A stretch of DNA of 64,000 nucleotides from Hexactinellida sp. DTS-2022 (GCA_028753945.1 JAPNXP010000006.1:2666001-2730000); one strand, 5' to 3'. Counted from the first letter of the stretch, positions 34,510 to 46,204 are shown. Program-made: numbers and translations. Notes: generated from the sequence alone by a model not told the origin.

Positions 34510-34952
34510 CGTTAAGGTAAATATGATTAAAATAGAGCATTATCCTAATTAAATATAAAACTAATGTTTAATTTAGTTATGGTTAGTGTTTATTCATTAT
34601 TGATCTAGTAAAAATATATATATCTTCATTTTCCTTTTGAGCAAAAGTTTAGGCAATTAATGTCAAATTATTAGGAATTAAGAAGAATGATTCCCCATTC
34701 CTGTAAGACATAGCTAATATCAAATATCAATCAAGGTAGATTAAATAATCGATAGAAGTAAGTTTGAACAACGTTTATGAAGTAATTAGTGAAAATCGAA
34801 TCAAATACAATACATAAGACACCTCTCTAAGTTGCTTAAAGTTCGGTCTTAAGATCGAACTTAAATCTTAGTGAATACCGATCTTAGTGAATACGACTTA
34901 AGATCTAACTCAAGACTTAAGTACTAAGATCGATCTTAAGTTCTTAGTGAAT

Positions 34953-35970
34953 TTTTCCTGGTTACATGATATAGTGTTACTCCGTAGTAGATTTAACATA
35001 TCCTCATCTTGAAGCGGTATTGCGTGCCGAACTTGGCTGTGTTGAATTGTTAAACCACGCCAAACAACATCTTTATTTTTTCAATAGTTCCTCGAAATTA
35101 AAAGGGACCTAAAATATTAAGACTGCCATCCCAGGTGCATGCTAAACCAACACTTTTCTCCTGTGATTCTGTGGAATTATCGCAAACCTGAATTAACATG
35201 TCTCGAGAGTTAATCTTTGTTTACGTCGCATCATGTGCTATCAGATATAAATTAAAAAATTAAAAATACTATAGAAATAATTTGAAATATTACCCATCGC
35301 AAAAATTTCGATTTTTTCCAGATTCACAATAAAGCAAGAGAGCCTATAATCTTCGTTGTAAATTGCAATATAAACATTGTCGTTAGCGGTTTCATACTTT
35401 CCTATTTGTACTAAGCGCCTTGTAGCTTAGGCGGTAGCGCCTAGTATTTTATTATTATATGCAATTCCGCACACTCGATAACCCCTAATAAACAATTTGG
35501 AAGCATTTATTTAGTAAATACAGACTTAATTAATTATAATTAACTACGTTAGTATATTAATGGTGCAATAGTATTCTTGCAGAAAGAAATATAATCACAA
35601 AATCTGTCGTTGTTATGGAATGTAAATTTTAGTTTTCAATTGGAAAATAGAAGCCTACTCGATCTCACAGGTTGAATCAAATATTAATCACGAGTTGAAA
35701 CGTTATCATTAAATTTAACGCTTTCAATTGGACTGAAGTGTTAGCAACCGCGAGTTGTACATCCATGTAACCCAACGCGCAACCTTATTTTATTATTTGA
35801 CATAGTCCACGTTATGAAATCAATTCGTAATAACTGGTTAAATTTAAAAGACTGAGAAACTTTTATTTATCCTGATTTTGAGACTTGCACCGATTATATT
35901 CCACTACCAGTAATCATACAATCTACTCAGCTTAAAGTTTATATACCTGTTGCTAATATTATTTTGAATC
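34953..35970. other. AT-rich region with faint coding-like pieces
   Basis: On the minus strand 35299-35404 reads KYETANDNVYIAIYNEDYRL and SCFIVNLEKIEIFAM between a TAG acceptor-like and a GGTAAT donor-like site, and 35060-35200 reads VCDNSTESQEKSVGLACTWD, GSLNILGPF. The phases do not join. I do not recognise the family; a decayed gene is possible. Confidence 0.3.
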
Positions 35971-35974
35971 CGAG

Positions 35975-36455
35975 GGTATTGACTTATCCACAATATGCTT
36001 TGCAGCATTTGACGAACTCAGAACCTTATTTAAAGCTGACAAATTTTCCATAATTAAGAGAGCCCCCAAACTAACATCAAAAGCATGTTGGCCATATCAT
36101 TAGAGCGACAAAATGTAAACTTAGCTCTTAAGATATTTCATGAATCAACAGCAGCGGGGCTCTCTAGTTTATATAATGAGAATACAACAAATGAAAATCG
36201 CCATATCGTCAAATTCATACATTGGAAAAATAAAATCTGGAACATTTTCAATGTTAATTTTTTCGGAAAAAGATTTTCGATTCAACAATCCAAATTTTGC
36301 TCCGCTTCACGTGAACGATCCGAGATTATCCTTTTTGGACCATGTAGTTAAATGTCTGGATTGTTGGAAATTACTTCCCACGTCTAGAGGGAAGCTTACA
36401 CCACAAACATTCACTAGTTTTAGACTTACTTGTATTGCCCTCCCTCTCTTAGTAC
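35975..36455 (+). pseudogene. P-element transposase fragment, part 1
   Basis: Reads in successive frames: FKADKFSIIKRAPKLTSKAC, WPYHLERQNVNLALKIFHES, FIHWKNKIWNIFNVN, then NDPRLSFLDHVVKCLDCWKL and SRGKLTPQTFTSFRLTCIAL. These are the central P-transposase blocks (compare LSKQTFTSLRHACIVL in the copy at 32000-32872). It is broken at 36456 by a foldback element and continues at 38424. The N-terminal THAP part is absent. Confidence 0.85.
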
Positions 36456-36951
36456 CATAGACTCCTTTAAATAAGGACTGTAGGCGGTCATTCTCGGGTC
36501 CTGGAACTTGGGTCCATTAGGTATTTCGTGAATCGGTTTAAGTTAGACACATAAAATGTATTATTGCCGTATAGGAAGTCATAGTTAAGGAGTCCAGCGG
36601 TCATATTGGATTATCGAAAATATTTGTGGAATGTGAGTTATGCGGTTTTCATACCTTTCCATATATGGTAATATTGTTAAAATCTCGAGATCAGTTAGCT
36701 TTAGACATATGAAATGTATTATTGTCGTATAGGAAGTCATATTTGGGAGTACAACGGACAAATTGGGTTATCGAAAATATTTGTGGAATGTGAGTTATGC
36801 CGTTTTCACACCTTTCCATATATGGTAATATTTATAAAACCACGACAACAGTTAAAGTTTGGCATATTTAAATATATTATTTTCGGATAGGTAGTATAAT
36901 ATGGTGAGCTATTTGTCGTGATAATTATTTGCTATACCTAAAATGTATAAG

Positions 36952-37388
36952 CATACTTTCCAACCGTCCCGCTTATTGGCAAAGATTTGTGAATTGTCCC
37001 GGGTCCCGCTTTTAGACACGTTTGTCCCGCTTTCTGTACCCTGTATTTCATTTTTGTGACAATAACTATAAAATTATAAGATCTGAGCATTGCTTCTTCC
37101 AATTAGGTAATAAATCTGTAGAATGACTAGCGTCCCGTTTTTTTAGCGAGACGTCTCGTTTTATGCAATTGGAGCAAGGTTCCTTCCGTTGAGATAATCA
37201 AATTATTACAATTACCAGGACATCCGTACACGCACATCTAATAGCTATTCATCTAAAAGCCAATACTTAGCCAACCTTAAGTAGTATTTACTATTTATAG
37301 TGTTTTCACTTATTTATGTACTAATGTTGTTTGTACCGCCAAACTTCCTTATGTCCCGCCAAAGACTTGCTATAGGTTGGCAAGTATG
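36952..37388. mobile_element. MITE with CATACTT ends inside the foldback
   Basis: Ends CATACTTTCCAACCGTCCCG and (complement) CATACTTGCCAACC; TATAAG flanks both sides (36946-36951, 37389-37394). The opposite arm of the foldback supplies the empty site AATGTATAAGTTACA. TCCCGC motifs recur inside. Confidence 0.85.
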
Positions 37389-37391
37389 TAT

Positions 37392-38006
37392 AAGTTACAT
37401 GTTTGGACAAGCCAGACAGCGCAATGGAGGAAACTTTTACATTGATATTGTTGATGTACTCTCAGCAGCCAAAGCACAGCGATTACATCAGTTGCTGAAT
37501 TACAATATAATTCCTCAAGGAATTCCAGAGTTTACCTGCCCAGAATGTACAACGCCAGTCAGTTTGGGAGATATAGAGCTAATGCAAGAGATCAGTATTG
37601 AGGACACGCAACTCCTCCTTGATTCAGGCAATACTTAAAAGCGCAAAGTAGTGTTCATTGCTGGATATATAACATTTAAGCATGGTGAAATGGAAGGGGA
37701 CCTAGTATCTACTGAATTTCTTCAAGAACTCGACAGGGGAGGGCTGAGAGTGCCAACATTGTCCACGACTTGTTTTGTTCAAAACGCTGTTGATCTTCTT
37801 GAGTTACTTCCGAGTGTAAAAAATAGTTGTCGAACATATGTAATTAAAGTCCTTCATTTTTTGATCATCCTCTTGTTGAAGACAATGTAGCTCTATACTC
37901 ATTAGTTAATACTCTCTTAAAAGCTCAAGTGAACCACTTCAGTGATCGTGAGCAACAGCTTGGATGTCTTCGACGGAGGGAAAAGTTACAAGAAGAAAAT
38001 TATTAA
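37392..38006 (+). pseudogene. transposase-derived C-terminal fragment carried by the foldback
   Basis: Reads YMFGQARQRNGGNFYIDIVD, VLSAAKAQRLHQLLNYNIIP, then a CPEC pair, a TAA near 37635, VVFIAGYITFKHGEMEGDLV, FLQELDRGGLRVPTLSTTCF and, after a slip in a T-run near 37858, DNVALYSLVNTLLKAQVNHF, CLRRREKLQEENY and stop. FIAGY...LDRGGL parallels FIAGYAAYQ...LSDRGGL in the P transposase at 32000-32872, so it is likely a P-superfamily C-terminus of another subfamily. Confidence 0.65.
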
Positions 38007-38423
38007 TTGTGAACACTTTTTAGATACAGTCAATGTACTGATAATACTTTCTCCATGCTAACAATCATACTAATCGAATCCAAACTTGTAACTTATACAT
38101 TATAGGTATAGTAAATAATTATCACGACAAATAGCTCACCATATTATACTACCTATCCGCAAATAATATATTTAAATATGCCTAACTTTAACTGTTGTCG
38201 TGGTTTTATTTTATGGAAAGGTATGAAACCGCATAACTCACATTCCACAAATATTTTCGATAATCCAATATGACCGTTGGACTCCTTAACTATGACTTCC
38301 TATACGACAATAATACATTTATGAGTCTAACTTTAACCGATTACGAAATACCTAATGGACCCAAGTTCCAGTACCCGAGAATGACCGCCTCAGTCCTTAT
38401 TTAAAGGAGTCTATGCTTAGTAC

Positions 38424-38935
38424 AAAGATTGACCCTTGAATGCGGTTTTGAATATTTGCTGACGTCTAGAATACAAAATGACCCATTATAACATCATTTC
38501 GGGCTATATCGTCAAATGTCTGGTTCAAACTATAATATATCTTACTGTCAAATTTTGGAGAGTGAACGTCGACTTCAATTATCTAATCTCCTCAAATTTT
38601 TTAACATAAATCAACAGTCTGATAAAATATCTCTTAAATAATATTTGAAAAGTTTTTCACAGGAGGACGATGAAGAAATGCGCCCAGAGTTGGATTTTGA
38701 GTATGTTACAAGTGAAATACTTAACATTGCTAACACTCTATTTGATAATTCGCAAATTGGATGCCTAAATTACGTGGCTGGGTTGTAATCTTTTCGTACC
38801 TTAAAATACTAAAGAATGTCGAAACTGCAAAGATTTTTAACATCTCCCAAAGATATTCAAGTTTTTAACGACACAGAATTTTCAATGATTGAATTCCTTG
38901 ATAGAGGCTCACTTAAGTATCCATCCTGAAATTAT
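38424..38935 (+). pseudogene. P-element transposase fragment, part 2
   Basis: Continues part 1 beyond the foldback: FEYLLTSRIQNDPL, HHFGLYRQMSGSNYNISYCQ, ILESERRLQLSNLLKFFNIN, DDEEMRPELDFEYVTSEILN, CLNYVAGL and FLDRGSLKYPS. The order DPLxHHFGLYR ... LDRGxLKYP is as in the THAP/P copy. Several frame changes; inactive. Confidence 0.85.
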
Positions 38936-39169
38936 CTACCAATCTCTCATCATAATGTATAAAATATTTTTGAAAATCGATAACCATTCATATTTAAGAT
39001 AACGCTATTCCAAAACACAGGGCTTATGCACTATAATTTAATAGGCTAAATAGGAAGAAGATATTGTGTGACTAGAACTATGGAATTGGTTGAAGCCTTT
39101 GATATAACTGAAGTAATGAGATATTTTTAGAATTAAGTTTTAGAGCTTCATAGGCGGAAACATCGTTAT

Positions 39170-39686
39170 TACAGTGGAACCCCGCGTATCGGGCACCTCC
39201 GTCCAAGCGCTCAGCGCCCCGATACGAGGGAGTTCCCCGATATGCGGGATTCTAAGAGAACTCCAATATGTTTGGTTGAAACAATTAAGTTAGCACCTAC
39301 ACAACAAATCATACATATATAGTCAAAACCTAGAGTTAAGGCTGCTATTTACGCAGTACTACACATTGCAATTTCACATTATACTTTGCATACACTAGGA
39401 TTCACAAATCTATGATGTTCACGGATTTTTCTTTGAAAAACCCTCGCTTACCTCAGCACGAGTCTCTAGCGTGATTGGGTGTGGGCATTACAAATAATAC
39501 TAAGCTGCTCTAAAGTAAAGCATGTTACTCAAGAGAAAATAATCTTCGGTGGAGTGCCCCGATAAGTGAATGGCGCCCCGATACGCGGGGTTATTTTTAA
39601 AGGGAAAAAAGCAAATTCCCAACTTACTGCCCCGATACGAGGGGTGCTCCGATACGCGCATGAACGATATGCGGGGTTATACTGTA
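39170..39686. mobile_element. pogo/Tigger-type MITE
   Basis: Ends TACAGTGGAACCCCGCGTAT and (complement) TACAGTATAACCCCGCATAT, with CCCCGATACG repeats. The opposite palindrome arm gives the empty site GTTATTATTAGTAT, confirming insertion at TA. Confidence 0.9.
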
Positions 39687-40293
39687 TTAGTATGGATTAA
39701 TAATCAATATTTTTCTAAAGACTACAGTAGGCCTATTCAAGTAGTTCTGATTCCATTCTAATTTTCTACAGAAATTAATCTTAAATTCCGATTTCTGATT
39801 TGCTTTTTCCTCTTCTTTATTTTAACGAAGTTTTGATCGAATTCACCCCTAATCGAACATTTAACATACACCCCCAGGTTTAAATTTTGAAAATTAAAAT
39901 TCGGGTTGTTAATTGGTCAAATACACAATAGAAATATGTGCAAAAAATTTCAGAACTCTCTATTGTGGTCTCCGGGATCAACACGTTTTTTTAATTTTGT
40001 GAGAATACTTTTCTCCCAAAAATTCATTATTGCGAAATAAAATTATACAGTTATGCGCAAAATTATCTTGAAACATTCTAAACTTTACCATCTACTTCGT
40101 ATTGATTACTGATATTACTAGGATGTTAGAGCTAAGCTCTAGCTTATTTTTTAATTCACAAAAATCACACCACCATAAATGGGCATGTGAATTTATAGCA
40201 TTGCAACCATTAGGATAAAGGCCTCATTTGATCTTCCAATGAGTTTGTAACTGGATAATGATGTGATTAGATGGTTAGAGCTATGCTCTAGAG

Positions 40294-40857
40294 TAGTGTT
40301 TCTCAAACCTTTTAGGATAGCGCCCCTTATCAACAATTTTCCACCGATACCGCCTCCCTCCACAAAATCTCAATATTACATTTCGTAATTGTTTAACAAA
40401 TCCGTATTTGATTTAATGAATCAGCACTATACAGTCTACATTTATTCGATCGACTTCATCAATTATTTCGGTTTAGATTTGTTTTATATTGAAATTTAAG
40501 AGATCTTTGACTGTTATAAAGTTAATATCTGTTTGAAAGATCAAGATTCTGTTTTATTCGATTAAGAAAGCCAGTAACAGTGTAAAAATTGTATTGGTCA
40601 TTCATTTTTAAAGGACTGGCTTTTGTTAATAATCACCAATACAATAGTAACTGCCACTATTAATTGTTGATCCTTGAAGTTTCTGTTAGACTTATTACTA
40701 ATTAATATTTAGGAATATGTTATCGCTGTTTTGACATGAGGTTATATTTCTGTTTCGCGTCCTAAAACCCCATAGCGCCCCCCCAAGCCGCATGGCCGCC
40801 CCCCAACAACCTTTCAGCGCCCCCCGGGGGTTCCACGGCCCACTTTGAGAAACACTG
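40294..40857. mobile_element. hAT-type MITE
   Basis: Ends TAGTGTTTCTCAAACC and CTTTGAGAAACACT; GCGCCCC motifs next to each end. No clean 8-bp duplication. Just outside, GGTTTTCAACCTGGGGGGCG at about 40865 looks like the end of another hAT element. Confidence 0.7.
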
Positions 40858-41179
40858 GAGCATGGGTTTTCAACCTGGGGGGCGCGACCCACAAGGGCGT
40901 CGCGAAGGCTTTATAGGAGTTTTCCAGTAAAGTTCCAAATTTATATAAAATCGTTAAAATCTACCGAGATATTAGTCAAAACTTATTAAATTATCTACAT
41001 TTAAATGCGTATATTGTGTGGACATTGTGCATGTACTTAAAAGTGCAGTCCGCATGTATAATGTACACGCAATAATTACGCAATGAGCTTTCAGGGCATT
41101 CGCGATTGTTTTTAATTATATAGCATTGTAGTTATTTCATAATTGTTAGAATATGCTTGAAATTTGAGGTAATTCTATT

Positions 41180-41512
41180 AATACGCGTATTGCGTATTAT
41201 ACGTAATACGCTATCCACCAGTACGTATTATACGTTAAATCTGTGAACAACCAGGGATGTTTTCGAAGTAAATTCAAATAGAATATTTCAAATTCTTCTT
41301 GTAAATAAACATCTAGCAAATAATCAAATTTGTACTATACAAACTATACTACGAGTCGATTAACAATAAAAGAATAACGATTAAACCGAAACTTGTTCAA
41401 AGCAAATTCCATGAGCTCGATATTATAAGTAAGGTATACGTATAATAAGTAATACATTATACGTATTATACGTAATACGTAGCCAATAAAAGACGTATTA
41501 AACAACCTAGAA
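41180..41512. mobile_element. second copy of the 3561-3920 MITE, left tip lost
   Basis: ATACGCTATCCACCAGTACG, ACTACGAGTCGATTAACAAT and CATGAGCTCGATATTATAAG are shared in order with 3605-3915. It ends CGTATTAAACAACCTAG; the left 15-20 bases of the family terminus are replaced. Confidence 0.8.
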
Positions 41513-42930
41513 ATTTTAATTAAATAGGAATACTTATTAGTTATAACGGTATTCCAGGACGAAAATTTGTCGATTATGTAAGAAAAAAAAATTATACCGA
41601 ATTTTGTTTTGTTTTGCCAAACAGTAGTGACGGACAATATATATAGTTTGCCAAAGTTTTGACACTTTTCCATTGTTATTTTCAGAGATATGACCTATTT
41701 GTCTATAAGTCGATTGGATATCACAGTTTCCATCGATTGTCCGTGGTTCATTCTCCAATATTCGAAAGACTGGAGTCAACATAACTTTTTCCATGTTTTG
41801 TCAGACAAAAATAATCAACAATTGATCAAAAAAATAGTTAAAAGGTGAAAATTTGAAACTTTATGGCCTATAATCCCAATTGAGGGTACGTTTTGTTGTC
41901 ATTTTTTTCTCTCAAAGACCCGAGGTGCTAGAATAAAATAATACGTATCAAAATACTCGCAATCCCCGACTTACTATCCGTCAATAATACATTTGTGACC
42001 CTAACACGCACCGTTTTCAAAATGATCCATATATGGCCATGTAATGTGCCCATTTTTGATGACGCAGCAAATTTCCTCTCTCCTAAAGTTTAGACGCTAG
42101 AGCTTAGGTCTAACCATCTAATCACATCAATATCCCATTATAAACTCATTGGAAGAACAAATGGGACCATTATCCAAATGGTTACAATTCTATAAATTCA
42201 CATACCCCATATATGGTGGTGTCATTTCCGTGATGTGTCCATAAGATTGAAATTTATAGTATAGCTAGAGTTTAGCTTTAACTTTCCTATCATATCAATG
42301 ATCCATTTTACCCAATACCCGAATACTAATGGGGATAAATTCCCCAAAGTTCGGAAATAATAATAATAATAATATACTTTGCAAGCTTCTTTCTCAGAAT
42401 ATTATTGTTGACCATAGTGACGTAGACGGAAGACATCACTGGGACCACAATAGAGTACTTAGATTTTAAATTTTCGTTTGTAAATTTTCGCACAATTTAA
42501 ATTTTCGCACATATTCTGATAGTGTTTTGAACCAATTAACCAAGCCGAATGTTAAATTTCAAATTTTTAACCGGGGGGTGCATGTTTGGAGTGCAAAAAG
42601 TGTTAAATTCGATGAAAACTTCGTCAAAATAAGGAAAATCAGTAAAAAGGCAATTCAGATATCGGAATTTAGAATTCATCTCCCTAAAAATTAGAATAGT
42701 ATCAGAACTACTTGAATAGGCATAATGAAGTCAGTAGGAATATATTGATAATGAATCTATACTAATAATAACTATGTTACCGCCAATGAAGCTCTAAAAT
42801 GTAATTCTAAAAATATCTTATTACTTCCTTTATATCAAAGGCTTCAAACAATTCCATAGTTCTAGTAACACAATATCTTCTTCCTATTGAGCCAATTAGA
42901 GTATATAGTGCATAAGGCCCCTCTTTGGTT

Positions 42931-43085
42931 AATTTTGGATTTTTAAAATAATTAGGTTTATTTCTTTTTATTAGTTATAATACTCGGGAGGATAATATAG
43001 GAAAATTTGGCTTAATTCTGACCACAATTGAACTTACTAGGGCTTGGTGAAATTGGGAAATGTATGCTATATGGCCAAATTAAGA
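42931..43085. other. short spacer before the left Ginger element
   Basis: Nothing recognised; its last four bases, GTAC (43086-43089), are the target duplication of the element that follows. Confidence 0.5.
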
Positions 43086-43089
43086 GTAC

Positions 43090-43235
43090 TGTTGTGTGGT
43101 ATTTTGAGACGCTGTGGTATTTTGAGACGCCTATATGATACACTATACACCATGGATGTGCTATTACAAATTAGACTGTGGTATTTTGAGACGCTGTCGT
43201 ATTCTGAGGCGCAACTATACAAGGCAAATTTTATC
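43090..43235. repeat. left TIR of element A
   Basis: TGTTGTGTGG tip, repeated GGTATTTTGAGACGC boxes, CACCATGGATGTGCTATTAC. A further box (TGGTATTTCGAGGCGCTGG) lies at 43354. The inverted partner is 52621-52766. Confidence 0.9.
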
Positions 43236-45235
43236 CACTCTAACTATAAGTTTACTGAACATTTAATGTTATACTTAATTATTAATTAATTAATTAAATT
43301 GTGAATTTGAGACTTAGTATAACTAGTGAATTCTGGATTTGCTTTTCCAATCTACTGTGGTATTTCGAGGCGCTGGTAGTGAAAAGAATTTTCCACTTTA
43401 CAGATTAATTGTAATCCACTTGCTTTATTAAAAGAAGGTGTTTATTAATTAATACGTAGTAGCAACTCAACTTTATTTCATTAATTGACACAACAAACAT
43501 CTAAATAATAAAGTATACAAATTATTCTAGTTTCCAATGATATCCCTACACTTCTCGGAACCCTCCATCTAAGTCTCCATGTTTCGCAGTTTTCTACTTT
43601 TCTCCCTAATTTTTATTTTCAAAGCATTTCTCTCATCCTGCCATACTCTTCTCTCATTCTCCAGGGATCCTCTGCTCTTAATTAAAAGAATCAATTAGTT
43701 AAAATTGTTCGACTGCATCTTGGCAGCTCGATCTGCTCTTCGGCTGATTCTGAATTTCTTCTGGCAACGTCTCGTGCACATAAATCATTGAAACCATCCT
43801 AATTCAATAATTCCTAAACTGTAACCTATTTATAGTTTCTAAGTTTATACATCTTTGATCAAATAGAAAGACTCACGAAGTAATCACGAATATCATGTGC
43901 ATTGATCATTAAATTTGATGTAATTCGAACTAATAGCTTATATTCTTGAATCAAACCCCGGAATTAAATGGAATATGCGTTAGTTATTTATCACTTCCTA
44001 TTACAAGAATGAGGAACTGGTTCCCAAAACGATTACTAAATTCGATATCTTGCAAATCTTAATTTTTTTCTATTTAAAGCATTTTATGGCTAAATATCAT
44101 ATTTATAATTCTTATAATCGAAAGATTTAACTCTCTAATCCACTTTCCTTAAAAAAGACAGGATCTATTCAAGCTATATGCATTTTCCCTTATAGATTAA
44201 TTAATTAAAAAATACCATTAATTAAATACTAGTAAAGAACAACTTTATTTAATCTTATGAATTAACAAAAAACACATTACAAACAAAAATCTAATACTCT
44301 GCTTCTAATTAAATAATTCTACACTTAATCTGAATCTACATCCCCCATTCGTATTATCGTTTTTTTTAATTTTCTGATTTTTTTTCAAATGCTTTTTTTC
44401 GATTTCCCATTCCGCCCTTTTCATATTTAGATACGCTTTATGCTCATCAATCATTTTGCATGTCTCTTCCATCATGCTAATTTATTTTCTTTGTATTCTT
44501 TTTGCATCTGTTCAATGAATTCAATATAGTATCTTTCTGAAGAATCCATTATAGCTGTAATTACTTTTGCATATTTCATGTGGTATTTATAGTTGTAAGT
44601 TGTAAATCATTGTAGCACAAAACTGAGTCATGAAACATTAAAAACGTAATTTGGGCCAAGTGCACACATTGTGGAAGCTTATAAAACTCGTGTAATTTGG
44701 GCCATGTGCACACATTCTGGAAGTTTATGAAACTTGTGTAATTTGGGCCAAGTGCACACATTGTGGAAGCTTAAAATGCTTCCTAAGTAACACGATATCT
44801 AATTTATCTAACTACTAGTTTATTATCTTATTTCTCCACTTTGTTTGGCTACAATACATACCTTATTACTCCCTGATTATATTTTTGATTATAAAAATTC
44901 TGTCTAACTAAAAGCAATTTATATTAAAAATTTACTTTTATCACCCTGTTATTAATATTAGCCACTATTATGCATTGATATCTTTTATTAATAAATTTAA
45001 TGGGAAATATCAGAGTAACAGTTTCAGAAAGATGTAATAAATATACCACATAACTAACGTGTAAAGGATATAAACTAATCCATCAAAATACACAAATTCA
45101 GGACGGGAACTACTTGTTCTGGCTTGTACAATGTTCAGGCTCGATTCTTCTCGCAGAGTAATAAGATAAAATGTCTTGATAACTGCCTGTTAGTAAGCTA
45201 TATGGAAAGATAATTGATTATGCTGTGAAGTAGTG
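43236..45235. other. 3' flank of element A with possible small coiled-coil frames
   Basis: On the minus strand 44340-44580 reads MDSSERYYIEFIEQMQKEYK and, one base out of frame, MEETCKMIDEHKAYLNMKRA, EWEIEKKHLKK; 43560-43800 reads LENERRVWQDERNALKIKIR and, separately, DVARRNSESAEEQIELP. Charged helical character is evident; no homologue is known to me. There are also AATTAATT-rich tracts. A second small gene of the element is possible but unproven. Confidence 0.35.
44645..44775. repeat. ~57-bp tandem repeat, three units
   Basis: GTAATTTGGGCCAAGTGCAC followed by ACATTGTGGAAGCTTA, three times. Confidence 0.9.
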
Positions 45236-45236
45236 T

Positions 45237-45480
45237 TAATTAATTAATTAATTAATTAATTAATAAATAGTAGGTTGGTCCCTCAGGGCTGCAGCTAGCT
45301 ACTAAGGAGTAGTTTCGCTGTGAGTGTACTTGGAACACACTCTGTACCTTTCCCCAACCGCGAGCCTAACGGTTGAGGGATGTCAAGAGCTTACCTGAGG
45401 ACACCGAACTTATCTCTTGACACCATTAGCGGGATCTAGGCTCAGGACAATTTACCCATTACATGAGACTGAGGGTTTTT
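45237..45480 (-). mobile_element. SINE-like insertion with (TTAA)n tail
   Basis: A G+C-richer ~210-bp body (45275-45480) ends, on the minus strand, in CCTACTATTTATTAATTAAT, a TTAA microsatellite (45237-45268). The body has a GTCAAGAG...CTCTTGAC hairpin and CAACCG...CGGTTG. Polymerase III boxes are not convincing and no second copy is in the window, so it may instead be an unrelated structured insert. Confidence 0.35.
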
Positions 45481-45959
45481 ATTAAACAGAAGGTTTAATA
45501 AAAACTATGATAACACAACGAAAGTTTTAACTTAGCTAACTGAAAGAAATGGAAATTTTGGCTAGTTATTATCTCAGTATTCCACAACAACAACCAAATT
45601 ATAGCCAGACATATGTACTGAATTAGATACTCTTTTTTATGGCATACTACAGCGCTATATAACAATTATTAATTAATATCATTTCTAGCTGCTGTGTGTA
45701 GTATTAGTAAATTAATTATTCTATTTCTTTTTAATTAAAACCAGTTTGTTTGTAAATTGTTCTAATTTTCTATTATAATTTAATCAAGAGTTCGCTATAT
45801 GTTTATGAAACTGGATAAACGGAAGAATTGGCTTTGGAAACTTTTGTTGATCTAGTTCCAGGTATTATGAAGAACCCTAAGAATGCGAGGCGGTTTCCAA
45901 TGTACCTAAAACTTAAATGAAAAAACGCAAACAATATTAACTTCAACTAAAAAAATAAG

Positions 45960-46204
45960 TTTAAAACTCACTTGATTCCATAGGTGATATGATATCACTT
46001 ACCTAGTTGTTGTCATCAATTATTTACCTCGTAGATAACAGCTCGTCTCTCGCCACTGGGGATGTGCCGTTGCAGGTCACGTTTCCATTATCTGGGCTCA
46101 CCATGATAGGGATTGCGTTGCCTGAATAACCTCGAGCAGAGGTCCCCACAAAGTTCGATGTACCTTGTCTTTGAGCGCTTTCGAAAGAGTGTTGTGAGTT
46201 GTTA
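45960..46204 (-). other. conserved segment after the OTU stop, element A
   Basis: From the OTU stop (46205-46207) to a GTGAGT donor near 45970. About 150 nt are nearly the same as in element B (see 61376-61606): AAGGTACATCGAACTTTGTG, GAGGTTATTCAGGCAACGCA, GTGACCTGCAACGGCACATC. One frame stays open as SFESAQRQGTSNFVGTSARG, YSGNAIPIMVSPDNGN. Either a 3' UTR exon or a frame-shifted coding tail. Confidence 0.7.

Larger units (their letters stand above)
31287..34952. repeat. MITE family Q, copy 2, host of a P element
   Basis: Outer ends GTATTCACTAAGATCTTAAG and CTTAAGTTCTTAGTGAAT are imperfect complements with several ATCGATCTTAAG palindromes. The body is split by the P element at 31381-34509 and matches copy 1 at 11930-12895. 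Confidence 0.7.
36456..38415. mobile_element. P-like foldback element, 8-bp TSD CTTAGTAC
   Basis: Tips CATAGACTCCTTTAAATAAG and its exact complement; CTTAGTAC at 36448-36455 and 38416-38423. Arms: left 36456-36951, right about 38062-38415. The left arm is longer because a ~142-bp block containing TATTTGTGGAATGTGAGTTA is tandemly duplicated (about 36560-36840). The centre carries a transposase fragment and a 437-bp MITE. 1960 bp in total. Confidence 0.9.
39010..42930. mobile_element. ~3.9-kb imperfect palindrome (foldback) with nested MITEs
   Basis: The left side (39010-39170, 39687-40290) is the inverted counterpart of 42000-42930: for example GGCTTATGCACTATA against TATAGTGCATAAGG, AGGAAGAAGATATTGTGTGA against its near-complement at 42870, and TCAAGTAGTTCTGATTC against 42703-42720. 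Insertions at 39170-39686, 40294-40857 and 41180-41512 interrupt it. No transposase is present and no target duplication was identified. Confidence 0.7.

Noticed and set aside
35405-35480. tRNA-like stretch with TAGCTTAGGCGG (box A type)
   Set aside because: No box B at the required distance and no cloverleaf; the similarity is limited to about 20 bases.
41344-41794. 85- and 109-codon minus-strand ORFs
   Set aside because: They overlap the copy of the 3561-3920 MITE and differ in frame from the other copy.
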